Of a DNA stretch of 64,000 bases, positions 45,162 through 53,807 are shown one piece after another. The stretch comes from an uncultured Bacteroidales bacterium (lineage in GTDB: Bacteria > Bacteroidota > Bacteroidia > Bacteroidales > UBA932): NCBI GenBank assembly GCA_934717185.1, contig CAKUYQ010000005.1, forward strand, positions 51,234-115,233, in the 5' to 3' direction. The notes under the pieces were generated by a model. It worked only from the letters and a program-made list of their open reading frames with translations. It ran no database searches and was not told the origin of the DNA. Positions within the stretch are counted from its first letter, which is position 1. Every line of letters begins with the position of its first letter. A program made the translations under genes and the position numbers.

Positions 45162-47003
45162 TTAATTATCAAATAATTCCTTTAAATCAACAGACTGTTC
45201 TATATCCATTCGTTCCCCAACTTTAATAATGGCTTCGCCACCCGGCAATCTGTATAATTTTACCTTTTCAGGCAGTTTGCCTGCCAGAACATCTCCAATA
45301 TCCAAACGTCCGTTGGCATTAAGATCTTGTGTAATCCTTATTGAGTAGTCACCCTCTTTAAGATAGGGAAACAACAGAGTCGTATCTTTTGTAACTGTAT
45401 AACGCCTGAATATCTTATCTCTTGTATCGTTTACAAGTTCTATAATGTATTTAGTATCTACATTTGTCAATTGTGTGGCAATACTGCTTAATTTCTCGTC
45501 ATTGGGCAACGATACCTTGAGCTTTGTTGAATCATTTGTATTCCCGTATATATCTTTAAATGCAAATTGAGGGATAAAAAGTTCATACTCATTACCCTTC
45601 TTAAATTCATCAACGGGCATGAGAATATATCGCTTCAGATCTGCAGTATCCCTTGTAAATGTATAAAGAGCATTAAATTTTTGCTGTTTGGGATCAATCA
45701 TTGTAAAGCGAAGCGAGTCTTGTTTGGCCTCAAGCAGCGGCTCTGGAAATTCCAATACAAATCCCTCCTGATCTAAAATTTCAGGGTTCGCCTTTAAGGA
45801 CAGCTCCAAAAGATCCTTTCTTTTCTTCTCTTTGTTGCCCTGTTTGCTGCGATCATTTGCTTTATCTTTGTTCCTTAACGCTTTAGGTAAGATGAACTTT
45901 AGGTTCTCAGCTGTTGATACCAAGTTGTTAAGAGAATCTGATTTCAAATACTTAATACCCACAAAAAGAGTATCATCTATCATATTTCCATCTTTTATCC
46001 AGAAGCAGAGACTGTCCTTTGTGGCATTCAATTGCTGCAATACTCTTGAACTTTTTATTCCTTTAATGGAGAATGAGTCAATCTGAACATTCGGTGCACC
46101 GAACTTAATATAAGAACCCCTCTCCGAAACTCTTTTATAATCTCTTATATACTGTTTTGTTGTTTTTTCGGGAAACATAACAAGCTCAATCTCACTTGGA
46201 CGAGACATACAGGCCAAAGTATCTTTCATGTCGTAAATGCCAAGCTGAGGCATCCCTTTTTCCATTATGACAGAAGGCGTGTAAAGTGAATCAAGAAATC
46301 CTACCAGTTCAAGGCCGGGGTCATATTTGTTGTTGTTATTCTCATCCTTTATTGTATACACTCTGTAAGGAACATTTTTTATGTTCCTTACAACAAAATA
46401 ACCCCATTTGTCTGTTTTGGTTACAGCTGCAGGAAGATCATTGAACACAGATGAATCCTTTGCATTATGATACAGACTAACTGTAGCTCCTTCAACCGGC
46501 AGCAGTGTAGCATAGTCGTACACATTGCCGGACAACATCATGGTGTCTATTGTTGTTCCTGTTGAGAAGGTGTATGTAAAGAAGGGGAGTGGGTTGCTCT
46601 CGTTGTTGTCTACAATGGCATTGCCAAAATTCAACGAATATGTTGTGTTAGAGTCAAGTGGCTCCTCGAATGTGACAACAATGCTCTTCCCTTTTATGCT
46701 TGTTTTGGGTCTCTTCTTTTGAGGGGGGGAGAGAATTATGTTTTTTGACGGATCCTTCAGCTGTACATATTCGTCAAAGGTAATGGTGATTTTACCTTTG
46801 ACAACAGGAAAGTTTATGGCATTTGAATCTGGTTCCATTTTAAGTACAACCGGTGGAATGGTGTCCTTTGGCCCACCGGTTGGTGCTCCACGTGTATTTG
46901 CACACGATGACGAGTGAAGACAATAAGCCGCAAGCATTATTACAGTCAACAACTTGCATATCCTCAACCTTGCAATTCTATCTATTTTTAAATGTTCAAA
47001 CAT
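45162..47003 (-). CDS. Ig-like (Big_5) domain lipoprotein
   Basis: The 613-residue protein has a lipobox (SSSC, about residue 34) followed by RGAPTGGPKDTIPPVVLKMEP and ITFDEYVQL, the usual opening of Bacteroidetes Big_5 domain lipoproteins. A carboxypeptidase-regulatory-like domain follows (GNVYDYATLLPVEGATVSLY), with further beta domains to a C-terminal ENLNANGRLDIGD-like segment (DLNANGRLDIGDVLAG). It is likely cell-envelope anchored with a structural role. Confidence 0.85.
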   Translation of the reverse strand: MFEHLKIDRIARLRICKLLTVIMLAAYCLHSSSCANTRGAPTGGPKDTIPPVVLKMEPDSNAINFPVVKGKITITFDEYVQLKDPSKNIILSPPQKKRPKTSIKGKSIVVTFEEPLDSNTTYSLNFGNAIVDNNESNPLPFFTYTFSTGTTIDTMMLSGNVYDYATLLPVEGATVSLYHNAKDSSVFNDLPAAVTKTDKWGYFVVRNIKNVPYRVYTIKDENNNNKYDPGLELVGFLDSLYTPSVIMEKGMPQLGIYDMKDTLACMSRPSEIELVMFPEKTTKQYIRDYKRVSERGSYIKFGAPNVQIDSFSIKGIKSSRVLQQLNATKDSLCFWIKDGNMIDDTLFVGIKYLKSDSLNNLVSTAENLKFILPKALRNKDKANDRSKQGNKEKKRKDLLELSLKANPEILDQEGFVLEFPEPLLEAKQDSLRFTMIDPKQQKFNALYTFTRDTADLKRYILMPVDEFKKGNEYELFIPQFAFKDIYGNTNDSTKLKVSLPNDEKLSSIATQLTNVDTKYIIELVNDTRDKIFRRYTVTKDTTLLFPYLKEGDYSIRITQDLNANGRLDIGDVLAGKLPEKVKLYRLPGGEAIIKVGERMDIEQSVDLKELFDN

Positions 47004-47020
47004 AATTCAACTCTTTATTA

Positions 47021-47306
47021 AGGCTTTAGCTTTGGCCTTAGCTTTTGCTAAAGGTTCAGCTATTCCTGTAAGTTTTCCTTCTATCAACTCTAAAACTGTC
47101 TATCAACTATTAAACCTTTTTCCTCTCTTTACTTTCTTTCCTTTCTTTACTTTCTTTACTTTCTTTACTTTCTTTACTCTCTTTACCCTCTTTACTCTCT
47201 TTACCCTCTTTACTCTCTTTACTTTCTATAAACTATAAACTCTCTTTAAACTAAAATCGCCAACGTCAAAGCTAACGCTAACGCTAACGCCAAAGCCAAA
47301 GCTAAC
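47021..47306. repeat. gene-free stretch with hexamer and nonamer arrays
   Basis: Three arrays fill this gap: GCYAAM-type hexamers on the minus strand near 47021-47052, about 11 copies of a 9-mer (TTTACTTTC and variants such as TTTACTCTC) at 47124-47228, and eight GCYAAM hexamers at 47259-47306 ending 5 bp from the relA stop codon. No gene or terminator is visible. Confidence 0.8.
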
Positions 47307-47311
47307 GCCAC

Positions 47312-49678
47312 TTACTCCTTCACATCAACCCTTGTAACGGTCTCAATACTCCTGATTCTAGACATATTCCTTATGATAATGTCTAGATCCTCTGTATTAT
47401 GTACATAAAGGTCTATATATCCCTCAAATATTCCATCGTGAGTTTCAAAATGGATCTTCCTTATATTAACATTAAGTACCAATGTTATATACTGTGTAAT
47501 ATCATTAACAACTCCAATCCTGTCTATACCTTTAAGGCTTATACGTGCCAAAAAGGATAGCATTGTATGCTTTGTCCATTTTGCATTAACAATATTTCCA
47601 CCGTTTCTTGAGGCCAATGATATGGCAACTGGACATACTTTTTTATGGACTATTACATGATTGTTCTCATCTATGAATCCAATCACAGCATCTCCCGGAA
47701 TAGGCTTGCAACACTCTGCAACCTTATATGTAAGTGTCTTTTCTACAGGATTTTCCTTTAAAAAGAAATCCTTTTTCTTGTCTGTGACAGTCTCTAACGA
47801 ACCATCTGCAATATTTTTATCCAACTCCTTCTCAAGAGCCTCCTCTTTGAGTTCTACACCATCTTCATCGTTGTCTCCGGTATCCTCCTTTTCCCCCTTG
47901 TTTCCAAAGAAAAACTTTAGATTCCAGTATTTTACAAATTTGTTTTCGTTGTTTTTCCTAAGAATCTTGTCCAAGTTTGTAAGATCTACAAGCCCCACGC
48001 TTATCTTGGAATACAGCTCCTCTTTGTTAGTAAGGTTGAATTCAACAAGCAGTTTCTGGATTACCCTTAATTGCGGTTTAACACCTAATTCGTTGAGAGC
48101 CTTTTCTAACATTTCCTGCCCCTTCTTTATATTATCTTTGATGTCTGATTTAAGTGCATCATAAATCAGCTCTTTTGTCTTTGGAAGTGCTGCATAATTC
48201 AGCCATTCACGCTGTGCTTTGGCTGCATCTGCCGTTATAATCTCTATCTGATCTCCATTTTTGAGTTTATATGATAGAGGGACTAGTTTGAGGTTTACCT
48301 TTGCTGCTATCGCCTTGTTTCCAATTTCGGAGTGTATGCTATATGCAAAGTCAATTGCTGTGGCACCTTTTTGGAGTACTTTAGACTCGCCCTTTGTTGT
48401 AAACACATATATCTCAGATGCCAAGAGGCCTTCATGAAATTTGTCCAAAAACTCAAGGGCGTTTACATCCGGGCTTTCCAGCACCTCTCTTACCATGTTC
48501 AACCAGTTGTCAATCTCTTTCTCTGAATTGTGAACACCCTTATAGCTCCAATGTGCAGCAACCCCTTTCTCTGCAATCTCATCCATTCTTATGGTTCTTA
48601 TCTGAACCTCAACCCAACTGCCCGATGGACTCATTATAGTACAATGCAATGCTTCATAACCATTTGACTTTGGCGTATTTGTCCAATCTCTAATCCTATC
48701 TGTCAAGGACATATATTTTTCTGTTATAAGCGAATATATCTCCCAACACTGCTTCCTTTCCGATTTTTCTAAGTTAGGTTCAAATACTATCCTTATGGCA
48801 AATAGATCAAACACCTGCTCAAACGGGATATTCTTTGTTGTCATCTTCTTCCAGATAGAGTAGGGGGTCTTTGTCCTTCTGGAAATAGTAAAGTTATAAC
48901 CGGAATCTTTAAGAGCTCTCTCTAATGGAATTATAAATTTGTCTACATCGCCACCTTTTGTGTTGTTAAGCTCGTTCAGCTTGTCGGATATACTTTTGTA
49001 TGCTTCGGGTTCCCTGTATTTTAACCAGATGTTCTCCATCTCAGACTTCATGCTGTATAGCCCGAGCCTGAGAGCAAGTGGAATGAAAATATACATTGTC
49101 TCGCTCAAGATCTTGTCTTTCTTGCGCTCCGGCATGGAATCTATTGTCCTAAGGTTATGGAGTCTGTCTGCAAGTTTTATGAGGATGACACGTACGTCAT
49201 CGTTTAGAGTAAGAAGTATACGTTTGAAATTCTCTGCCTGCATTGATTTTTCAACTTTCTCCTTCTCCTCTTTACTAAGGGCAGCATTCTCCTTTTCGGT
49301 ATGTTTGCTGTCCATCGCGGATTTTATTTTTGTAAGTCCGTCGACCAAAGAGGCAATCTTTGCTCCAAACAGCCTCTCTATATCCTCAACTGTGTACTCT
49401 GTGTCCTCTACTATATCGTGCAATAGAGCTGTTACAATAGATTTGTAGCCAAGGCCTATCTCTTGAACCACAATCTTTGCAACTGCAATCGGGTGGATTA
49501 TATACGGCTCTCCGGAGCGTCTTCTTACCCCTTTGTGTGCCTCATTTGCAAATTCAAACGCCTTTATTACCCCTTCATATTCCTCCTGATTTGCACAACG
49601 CTTTAGCGCAGCAAGTCTCAAAGACTCAAACTCCTTGTTGATAAGTTCATAATCCTCTTTGGTAAACGTGTTGTTCAT
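47312..49678 (-). CDS. RelA/SpoT (p)ppGpp synthetase/hydrolase
   Basis: The 788-residue protein has the full Rel architecture: an HD hydrolase domain (YIIHPIAVAKIV, LLHDIVEDTEYT), a synthetase domain (RTKTPYSIWKKM, FDLFAIRIVF, GYEALHCTIMSPSG), TGS (EIYVFTTKGESKVLQKGATAIDF begins it; two separate strands) and a C-terminal ACT domain. It both makes and degrades the alarmone (p)ppGpp. It is 20 bp downstream of hydG, possibly co-transcribed. Confidence 0.95.
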   Translation of the reverse strand: MNNTFTKEDYELINKEFESLRLAALKRCANQEEYEGVIKAFEFANEAHKGVRRRSGEPYIIHPIAVAKIVVQEIGLGYKSIVTALLHDIVEDTEYTVEDIERLFGAKIASLVDGLTKIKSAMDSKHTEKENAALSKEEKEKVEKSMQAENFKRILLTLNDDVRVILIKLADRLHNLRTIDSMPERKKDKILSETMYIFIPLALRLGLYSMKSEMENIWLKYREPEAYKSISDKLNELNNTKGGDVDKFIIPLERALKDSGYNFTISRRTKTPYSIWKKMTTKNIPFEQVFDLFAIRIVFEPNLEKSERKQCWEIYSLITEKYMSLTDRIRDWTNTPKSNGYEALHCTIMSPSGSWVEVQIRTIRMDEIAEKGVAAHWSYKGVHNSEKEIDNWLNMVREVLESPDVNALEFLDKFHEGLLASEIYVFTTKGESKVLQKGATAIDFAYSIHSEIGNKAIAAKVNLKLVPLSYKLKNGDQIEIITADAAKAQREWLNYAALPKTKELIYDALKSDIKDNIKKGQEMLEKALNELGVKPQLRVIQKLLVEFNLTNKEELYSKISVGLVDLTNLDKILRKNNENKFVKYWNLKFFFGNKGEKEDTGDNDEDGVELKEEALEKELDKNIADGSLETVTDKKKDFFLKENPVEKTLTYKVAECCKPIPGDAVIGFIDENNHVIVHKKVCPVAISLASRNGGNIVNAKWTKHTMLSFLARISLKGIDRIGVVNDITQYITLVLNVNIRKIHFETHDGIFEGYIDLYVHNTEDLDIIIRNMSRIRSIETVTRVDVKE

Positions 49679-49698
49679 AATTCCTTAAATTAGATTAT

Positions 49699-51117
49699 CT
49701 AAAACAATAAATCTCTTTTTCCGCTCTTAATCTCGTTCAACCTCTCGCGCACTCTATTTTTCTGTGTGTTGTCGGGAAGAAGAGCCAACTCTTTTTCAAT
49801 CAAGCGGTAACCTGCCTCTTTTGTCTTTTGGGATGAGTAGTCCTCCAAATACTCCGCTAATGTGAGCATTGCGTTTGGGGTACAGAACTTCTTTATGAAG
49901 CCAGGAATGGCATACTCCATAAAATGCTCGCCTGTACGTCCTACCCTGTAACAGCTTGTACAGAAGCTTGGTATGAACTCCCTTGTAAGCAGCCAGTGGA
50001 TAACATCGTCTAACTCTCTTGTATCTCCTACTTGGAACTGCTCCTTGTCTAACTCTTGAGGTGCGCCATCTCTCTTTTCGTAACCGCCTATTTCTAATCT
50101 TGTTCCTGCATCTATCTGGGAAACGCCAAACTCTATGACATCATCACGCACATTTTTGTTTTCTCTTGCGGTCATTATCAGCCCTGTGTATGGAACAGCA
50201 AGTCTTAATACTGCAACTAACTGCTTGAAATGTTCGTCACTTACCTGGTACGGCAACTCTATGTTAAGGTCCTGCGCCGGCTGGATTCTTGGAAAACTTA
50301 TGGTATGAGGGCCAACCCCGTAGCGCGTTTGCAGATGTATTGCGTGCGATACAAGGCCCAATACCTCAAAGCGCCAGTCGTACAGTCCAAAGAGAGCACC
50401 AATGCCCATGTCATCTATTCCTGCCTCAAAAGCCCTGTCCATTGCGTTAAGGCGCCACATGTAATCGCCTTTTATATCTCCTGCAGGGTGGTATTTTGCG
50501 TATGTCTCCTTGTGATATGTCTCCTGGAATACCTGAAATGTTCCAATCCCGGCAGCCTTTACAACCTTATAGCCCTCAATATCGAGAGGCGCTGCATTTA
50601 TGTTAACACGCCTTATCTCACCGTTACCTGTTTTTGTGTTGTAACAGGTCTTTACCGTCTCTGCAATGAATTCTGGCGTATAGCGAGGCGATTCTCCATA
50701 TACCAAAATCAATCTTTTATGACCGCGCTGTTCAAGGCTCAGCACCTCCTGCACAAGCTCGTCATTGCTTAAGGTTTTTCTTACCACACCCTTTGCGTTT
50801 GCCCTGAAACCGCAATACTTACAGTTGTTTACGCAACTGTTCCCTATATACAGGGGGGCAAAAAGAACAATTCTGTTGCCGTAAATTGAGCGTTTGAGCT
50901 CCTTTGCCGTTTCGTACAGCTCATGCAGACCATCCTTGGATTTTATTGCAAGAAGGGCTGCTGTCTCCTCTAATGTAAGTGCCTGCTTGTTGCGGCTTTT
51001 TTCAAAGACCTTTCTGTATACAGCAGGGTCCTCTTTTGTATTGTTTATAAGGTTGTGTAGCAGATTGTCATCTATGAAATCTACAGCATCCTTTGTTAGT
51101 TCTCTATTTAGTTTCAT
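49699..51117 (-). CDS. hydG: [FeFe]-hydrogenase maturase HydG
   Basis: The 472-residue radical SAM enzyme has the CX3CX2C motif at C95, C99, C102 (SCVNNCKYCGF) and the HydG-specific C-terminal cluster CTSCYRVGRTGEHFM followed 20 or so residues later by another Cys. HydG cleaves tyrosine to supply CO and cyanide for the H-cluster; ThiH lacks the C-terminal cluster. The partner genes hydE and hydF are not next to it in this window. Confidence 0.92.
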   Translation of the reverse strand: MKLNRELTKDAVDFIDDNLLHNLINNTKEDPAVYRKVFEKSRNKQALTLEETAALLAIKSKDGLHELYETAKELKRSIYGNRIVLFAPLYIGNSCVNNCKYCGFRANAKGVVRKTLSNDELVQEVLSLEQRGHKRLILVYGESPRYTPEFIAETVKTCYNTKTGNGEIRRVNINAAPLDIEGYKVVKAAGIGTFQVFQETYHKETYAKYHPAGDIKGDYMWRLNAMDRAFEAGIDDMGIGALFGLYDWRFEVLGLVSHAIHLQTRYGVGPHTISFPRIQPAQDLNIELPYQVSDEHFKQLVAVLRLAVPYTGLIMTARENKNVRDDVIEFGVSQIDAGTRLEIGGYEKRDGAPQELDKEQFQVGDTRELDDVIHWLLTREFIPSFCTSCYRVGRTGEHFMEYAIPGFIKKFCTPNAMLTLAEYLEDYSSQKTKEAGYRLIEKELALLPDNTQKNRVRERLNEIKSGKRDLLF

Positions 51118-51130
51118 CTTCTTTTTTCAA

Positions 51131-52120
51131 TCAATTTTCACTATCGTGGTTAATCCTGTTCTTTACCTCTGCCTCCAATGAGGCCAAATCGTTGTCGTAT
51201 GCATCTACATATTGGTTGGCGTGTGAAATCTCTGCACCAATCAATATTATGGTCCAACTTATGTTCATCCATATTAGAAAGAGCGGGATGGCTGCAAAAG
51301 CGCCGTATACTGCATTCATTCTCGATACCATCAGCTGGGTCTCAAGATATATAAACTGCATTCCCACAAATGCCAAAGCGGTAATCAGCGATGCAGGAAA
51401 TGCAGCGTCGAAGCGCACTTTAACATTTGGTATGTATTTGAACATTATTGTAAAGGCAAGGACTACAATACCATAAAATATAATCCATTGCAGCAGGTAT
51501 CCTATATTAGGGAAAAATTCCAGCCCAATTCCAATTCCGTTAAGCACATTATGGAAAAAAATGTATATGGAGAGGAATGTGAGTATTATGAATGGCCCTA
51601 CAATAAGTATTCCTATATAATAGAGGAATCTTTTGGTAATGGACCTTCTTCTTTCAACTTTCCATATTCCGTTAAATGCCTTCTCCACATTCATCATAAG
51701 CCAGATAATGGTGCACATAAAGAAAGTAAAGCTCACTACTCCAAACGAGTTTTTGGTGGAATCGCTGATTATGTTGCCGGCAAAACGGAGTACATAATTA
51801 ACCATCTCTTCATTGCCGGAAAAGCTTTTAAGCAGCAGCTCCTCCAATGTACGCTCCAAACCTACACCGCTCGTTACTGCAAGACAACAGGCAAGAAACG
51901 GTACAAGAGAAAGGGTGGAAAAGAATGTGAGAGCTATTGAAAACAGCCCTAATTTATCCTTTCCGGCCTCCTTAATGGTTACAAGTGCCACCCGCAGATA
52001 CTTTATTCCGCGTCTCTTTGCCTTGCCGAAATCCTCCAATTTAATATTCCATATATCAATTGTAAGGAATTTTACAAGCCAATTGTAGAACCCTTTTATC
52101 TCCTCAATAAGATCCTTCAA
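51131..52120 (-). CDS. YihY/BrkB family membrane protein
   Basis: The 329-residue protein has the family's six hydrophobic segments (for example SIALTFFSTLSLVPFLACCLAV split by polar turns, and a C-terminal PLFLIWMNISWTIILIGAEI). Family function is unclear; the former RNase BN label is discredited. It lies 13 bp upstream of hydG on the same strand. Confidence 0.88.
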   Translation of the reverse strand: MKDLIEEIKGFYNWLVKFLTIDIWNIKLEDFGKAKRRGIKYLRVALVTIKEAGKDKLGLFSIALTFFSTLSLVPFLACCLAVTSGVGLERTLEELLLKSFSGNEEMVNYVLRFAGNIISDSTKNSFGVVSFTFFMCTIIWLMMNVEKAFNGIWKVERRRSITKRFLYYIGILIVGPFIILTFLSIYIFFHNVLNGIGIGLEFFPNIGYLLQWIIFYGIVVLAFTIMFKYIPNVKVRFDAAFPASLITALAFVGMQFIYLETQLMVSRMNAVYGAFAAIPLFLIWMNISWTIILIGAEISHANQYVDAYDNDLASLEAEVKNRINHDSEN

Positions 52121-52143
52121 AACAAATTATCTAAAAAATGCCT

Positions 52144-52521
52144 CTATAATTTAGACATGAACCTGCATGGGTCAATAATAAACCTCTCATGAATGCCGCT
52201 TCCAATCTCCCCCTTCTCATCAAATGCCTTTACCTCAAAGGTTATTTTACGCCCCTCAACGGCTGTAACAGTTGCCACAGCATAGACTTTTGCCCCAATT
52301 TTACAGGCACGTGTATGCGCAACATTCATAAGTACGCCAACACTATCTTCATTGTAAGGTGCTGCCTTTAACAGATTAAATGCAGCGTTTTCCATTAATG
52401 CAATCATAGCCGGAGTTGCAAATACCTCCAATCCTCCTGAGCCCATTGTAATTGCAGTATTCTCCATGCCTACAACAGCATCTGCTCTGTTTTGAGTACC
52501 TATCTTCAAGTTCTCTGTCAT
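52144..52521 (-). CDS. hotdog-fold thioesterase (FlK-like)
   Basis: The 125-residue protein has the hotdog pattern GSGGLEVFATPAMIALMENAA, in which the Thr and Glu are typical active residues, with a conserved His (VAHTRACKIGAKV). It resembles fluoroacetyl-CoA thioesterase-type proteins and likely hydrolyses a small acyl-CoA. It is 23 bp upstream of the BrkB gene. Confidence 0.82.
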   Translation of the reverse strand: MTENLKIGTQNRADAVVGMENTAITMGSGGLEVFATPAMIALMENAAFNLLKAAPYNEDSVGVLMNVAHTRACKIGAKVYAVATVTAVEGRKITFEVKAFDEKGEIGSGIHERFIIDPCRFMSKL

Positions 52522-52579
52522 GTTTTCAAAAAAATAATTTTATAAAATTTGCCTGCAACTTTGTGCAGACAAACCTTCA

Positions 52580-53779
52580 CTACCCTTTAATCTTTTCTAT
52601 AACCGCCCTGACCAATTCGGCAACCTTTGTATCTGTATCCTCAAAGAATGGGGAACCGTTTATCTCAACAACAGGTTCAACAATCTCAAACTTATTCTCC
52701 TCTGCAAACTTTTTAAGATCCTTTACACCTGCACCATTCCATGTAGAACCGCCAAAGACACCGAATACCTTGTTCTTAGGAGTTATAAGGTTTATCTCAT
52801 TGCAAAGGTGAGCCATCATTGGGTGCATCTTGCCGTTGTAGGCGCATGACCCAAGAATAAGACCTTTATATCTCCATATATCACTTAAAATGTAAGACAT
52901 CTCTGCCTTGGTAACATCTATAACCCTTACCCTCAGTCCGCTGTCTGCAAAGGCACGCCCTATCCCATCTGCAACCTTCTCTACATTGCCGTACATAGAT
53001 GCGTATGCTATTACAACACCATTCTCTGCCTCATATTTGCTCCAGCTGTCGTATAACTTAACAACCTTACCGGGATTCTCCTTCCATATAAGACCATGAG
53101 AAGGTGCTATGGTTCTAATCTCAAGCCCTCCAAGTTTGGTAATAGCCTTCTGTACCGGCAGACAATACTTTGCAACAATATTAGAGAAATATCTTCTCAT
53201 CTCCGGCAGGAAAATCTCCTCAAAATTGTTCTGATAATCAAAGATTCCGCCGTCCAACGCTCCAAAACCGCCAAAAGCATCGCAACTGAAGAGAGTCTTG
53301 CTGCTCTCCTCAAAAGTCACCATAGTTTCCGGCCAATGAACCCAAGGCACAAGATAAAAACGCAAAGTCCTCTCTCCAAGTTCAATGGCATCACCATCCT
53401 TTACCTCATGGAAATTCTCTGCCGGAAGATTAAAATAGTTCTTTAACATTTTAAAGGTCTGGGCATTTCCCACAACTTTAACATTTGGGTAAACGCGCAA
53501 CACCTCTTGCAGCATGCTGGAGTGATCCGGCTCCATGTGATTCACCACAAGGTAATCCAAACTCTTTCCCTCCAAAAGGGCACCTATCCTGCAAAGGTAA
53601 CTGTTATCTGAACCGTATTCTATAGTATCTATCAGCGCACTCTTCTCATCTGTAATAAGATAAGAGTTATAGGATACGCCGTATGGAAGAGGCCAGTTAT
53701 TCTCGAATATAGTCTTTTTCCTGTCGTTGGTACCAACATACCAAATACCATCTTCAAGTGTTATATGTTTATCTCTCAT
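52580..53779 (-). CDS. A-type flavodiiron protein
   Basis: The 399-residue protein has a metallo-beta-lactamase-type diiron domain (NHMEPDHSSML, FYLVPWVHWPETM, APSHGLIW supplying His/Asp/Glu ligands) followed by a flavodoxin domain (AYASMYGNVEKVADGIGRA, about residue 255 onward). Such proteins reduce O2 or NO to protect anaerobes. It fits the rubrerythrin-containing oxidative-stress set. Confidence 0.94.
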   Translation of the reverse strand: MRDKHITLEDGIWYVGTNDRKKTIFENNWPLPYGVSYNSYLITDEKSALIDTIEYGSDNSYLCRIGALLEGKSLDYLVVNHMEPDHSSMLQEVLRVYPNVKVVGNAQTFKMLKNYFNLPAENFHEVKDGDAIELGERTLRFYLVPWVHWPETMVTFEESSKTLFSCDAFGGFGALDGGIFDYQNNFEEIFLPEMRRYFSNIVAKYCLPVQKAITKLGGLEIRTIAPSHGLIWKENPGKVVKLYDSWSKYEAENGVVIAYASMYGNVEKVADGIGRAFADSGLRVRVIDVTKAEMSYILSDIWRYKGLILGSCAYNGKMHPMMAHLCNEINLITPKNKVFGVFGGSTWNGAGVKDLKKFAEENKFEIVEPVVEINGSPFFEDTDTKVAELVRAVIEKIKG

Positions 53780-53807
53780 ATTATGTAAAATTTTGTTATC
53801 TATCTAT

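Noticed and set aside
47124..47306. CRISPR array.
   Set aside because: The units are 6 and 9 bp tandem repeats without spacers, and no cas genes are present.
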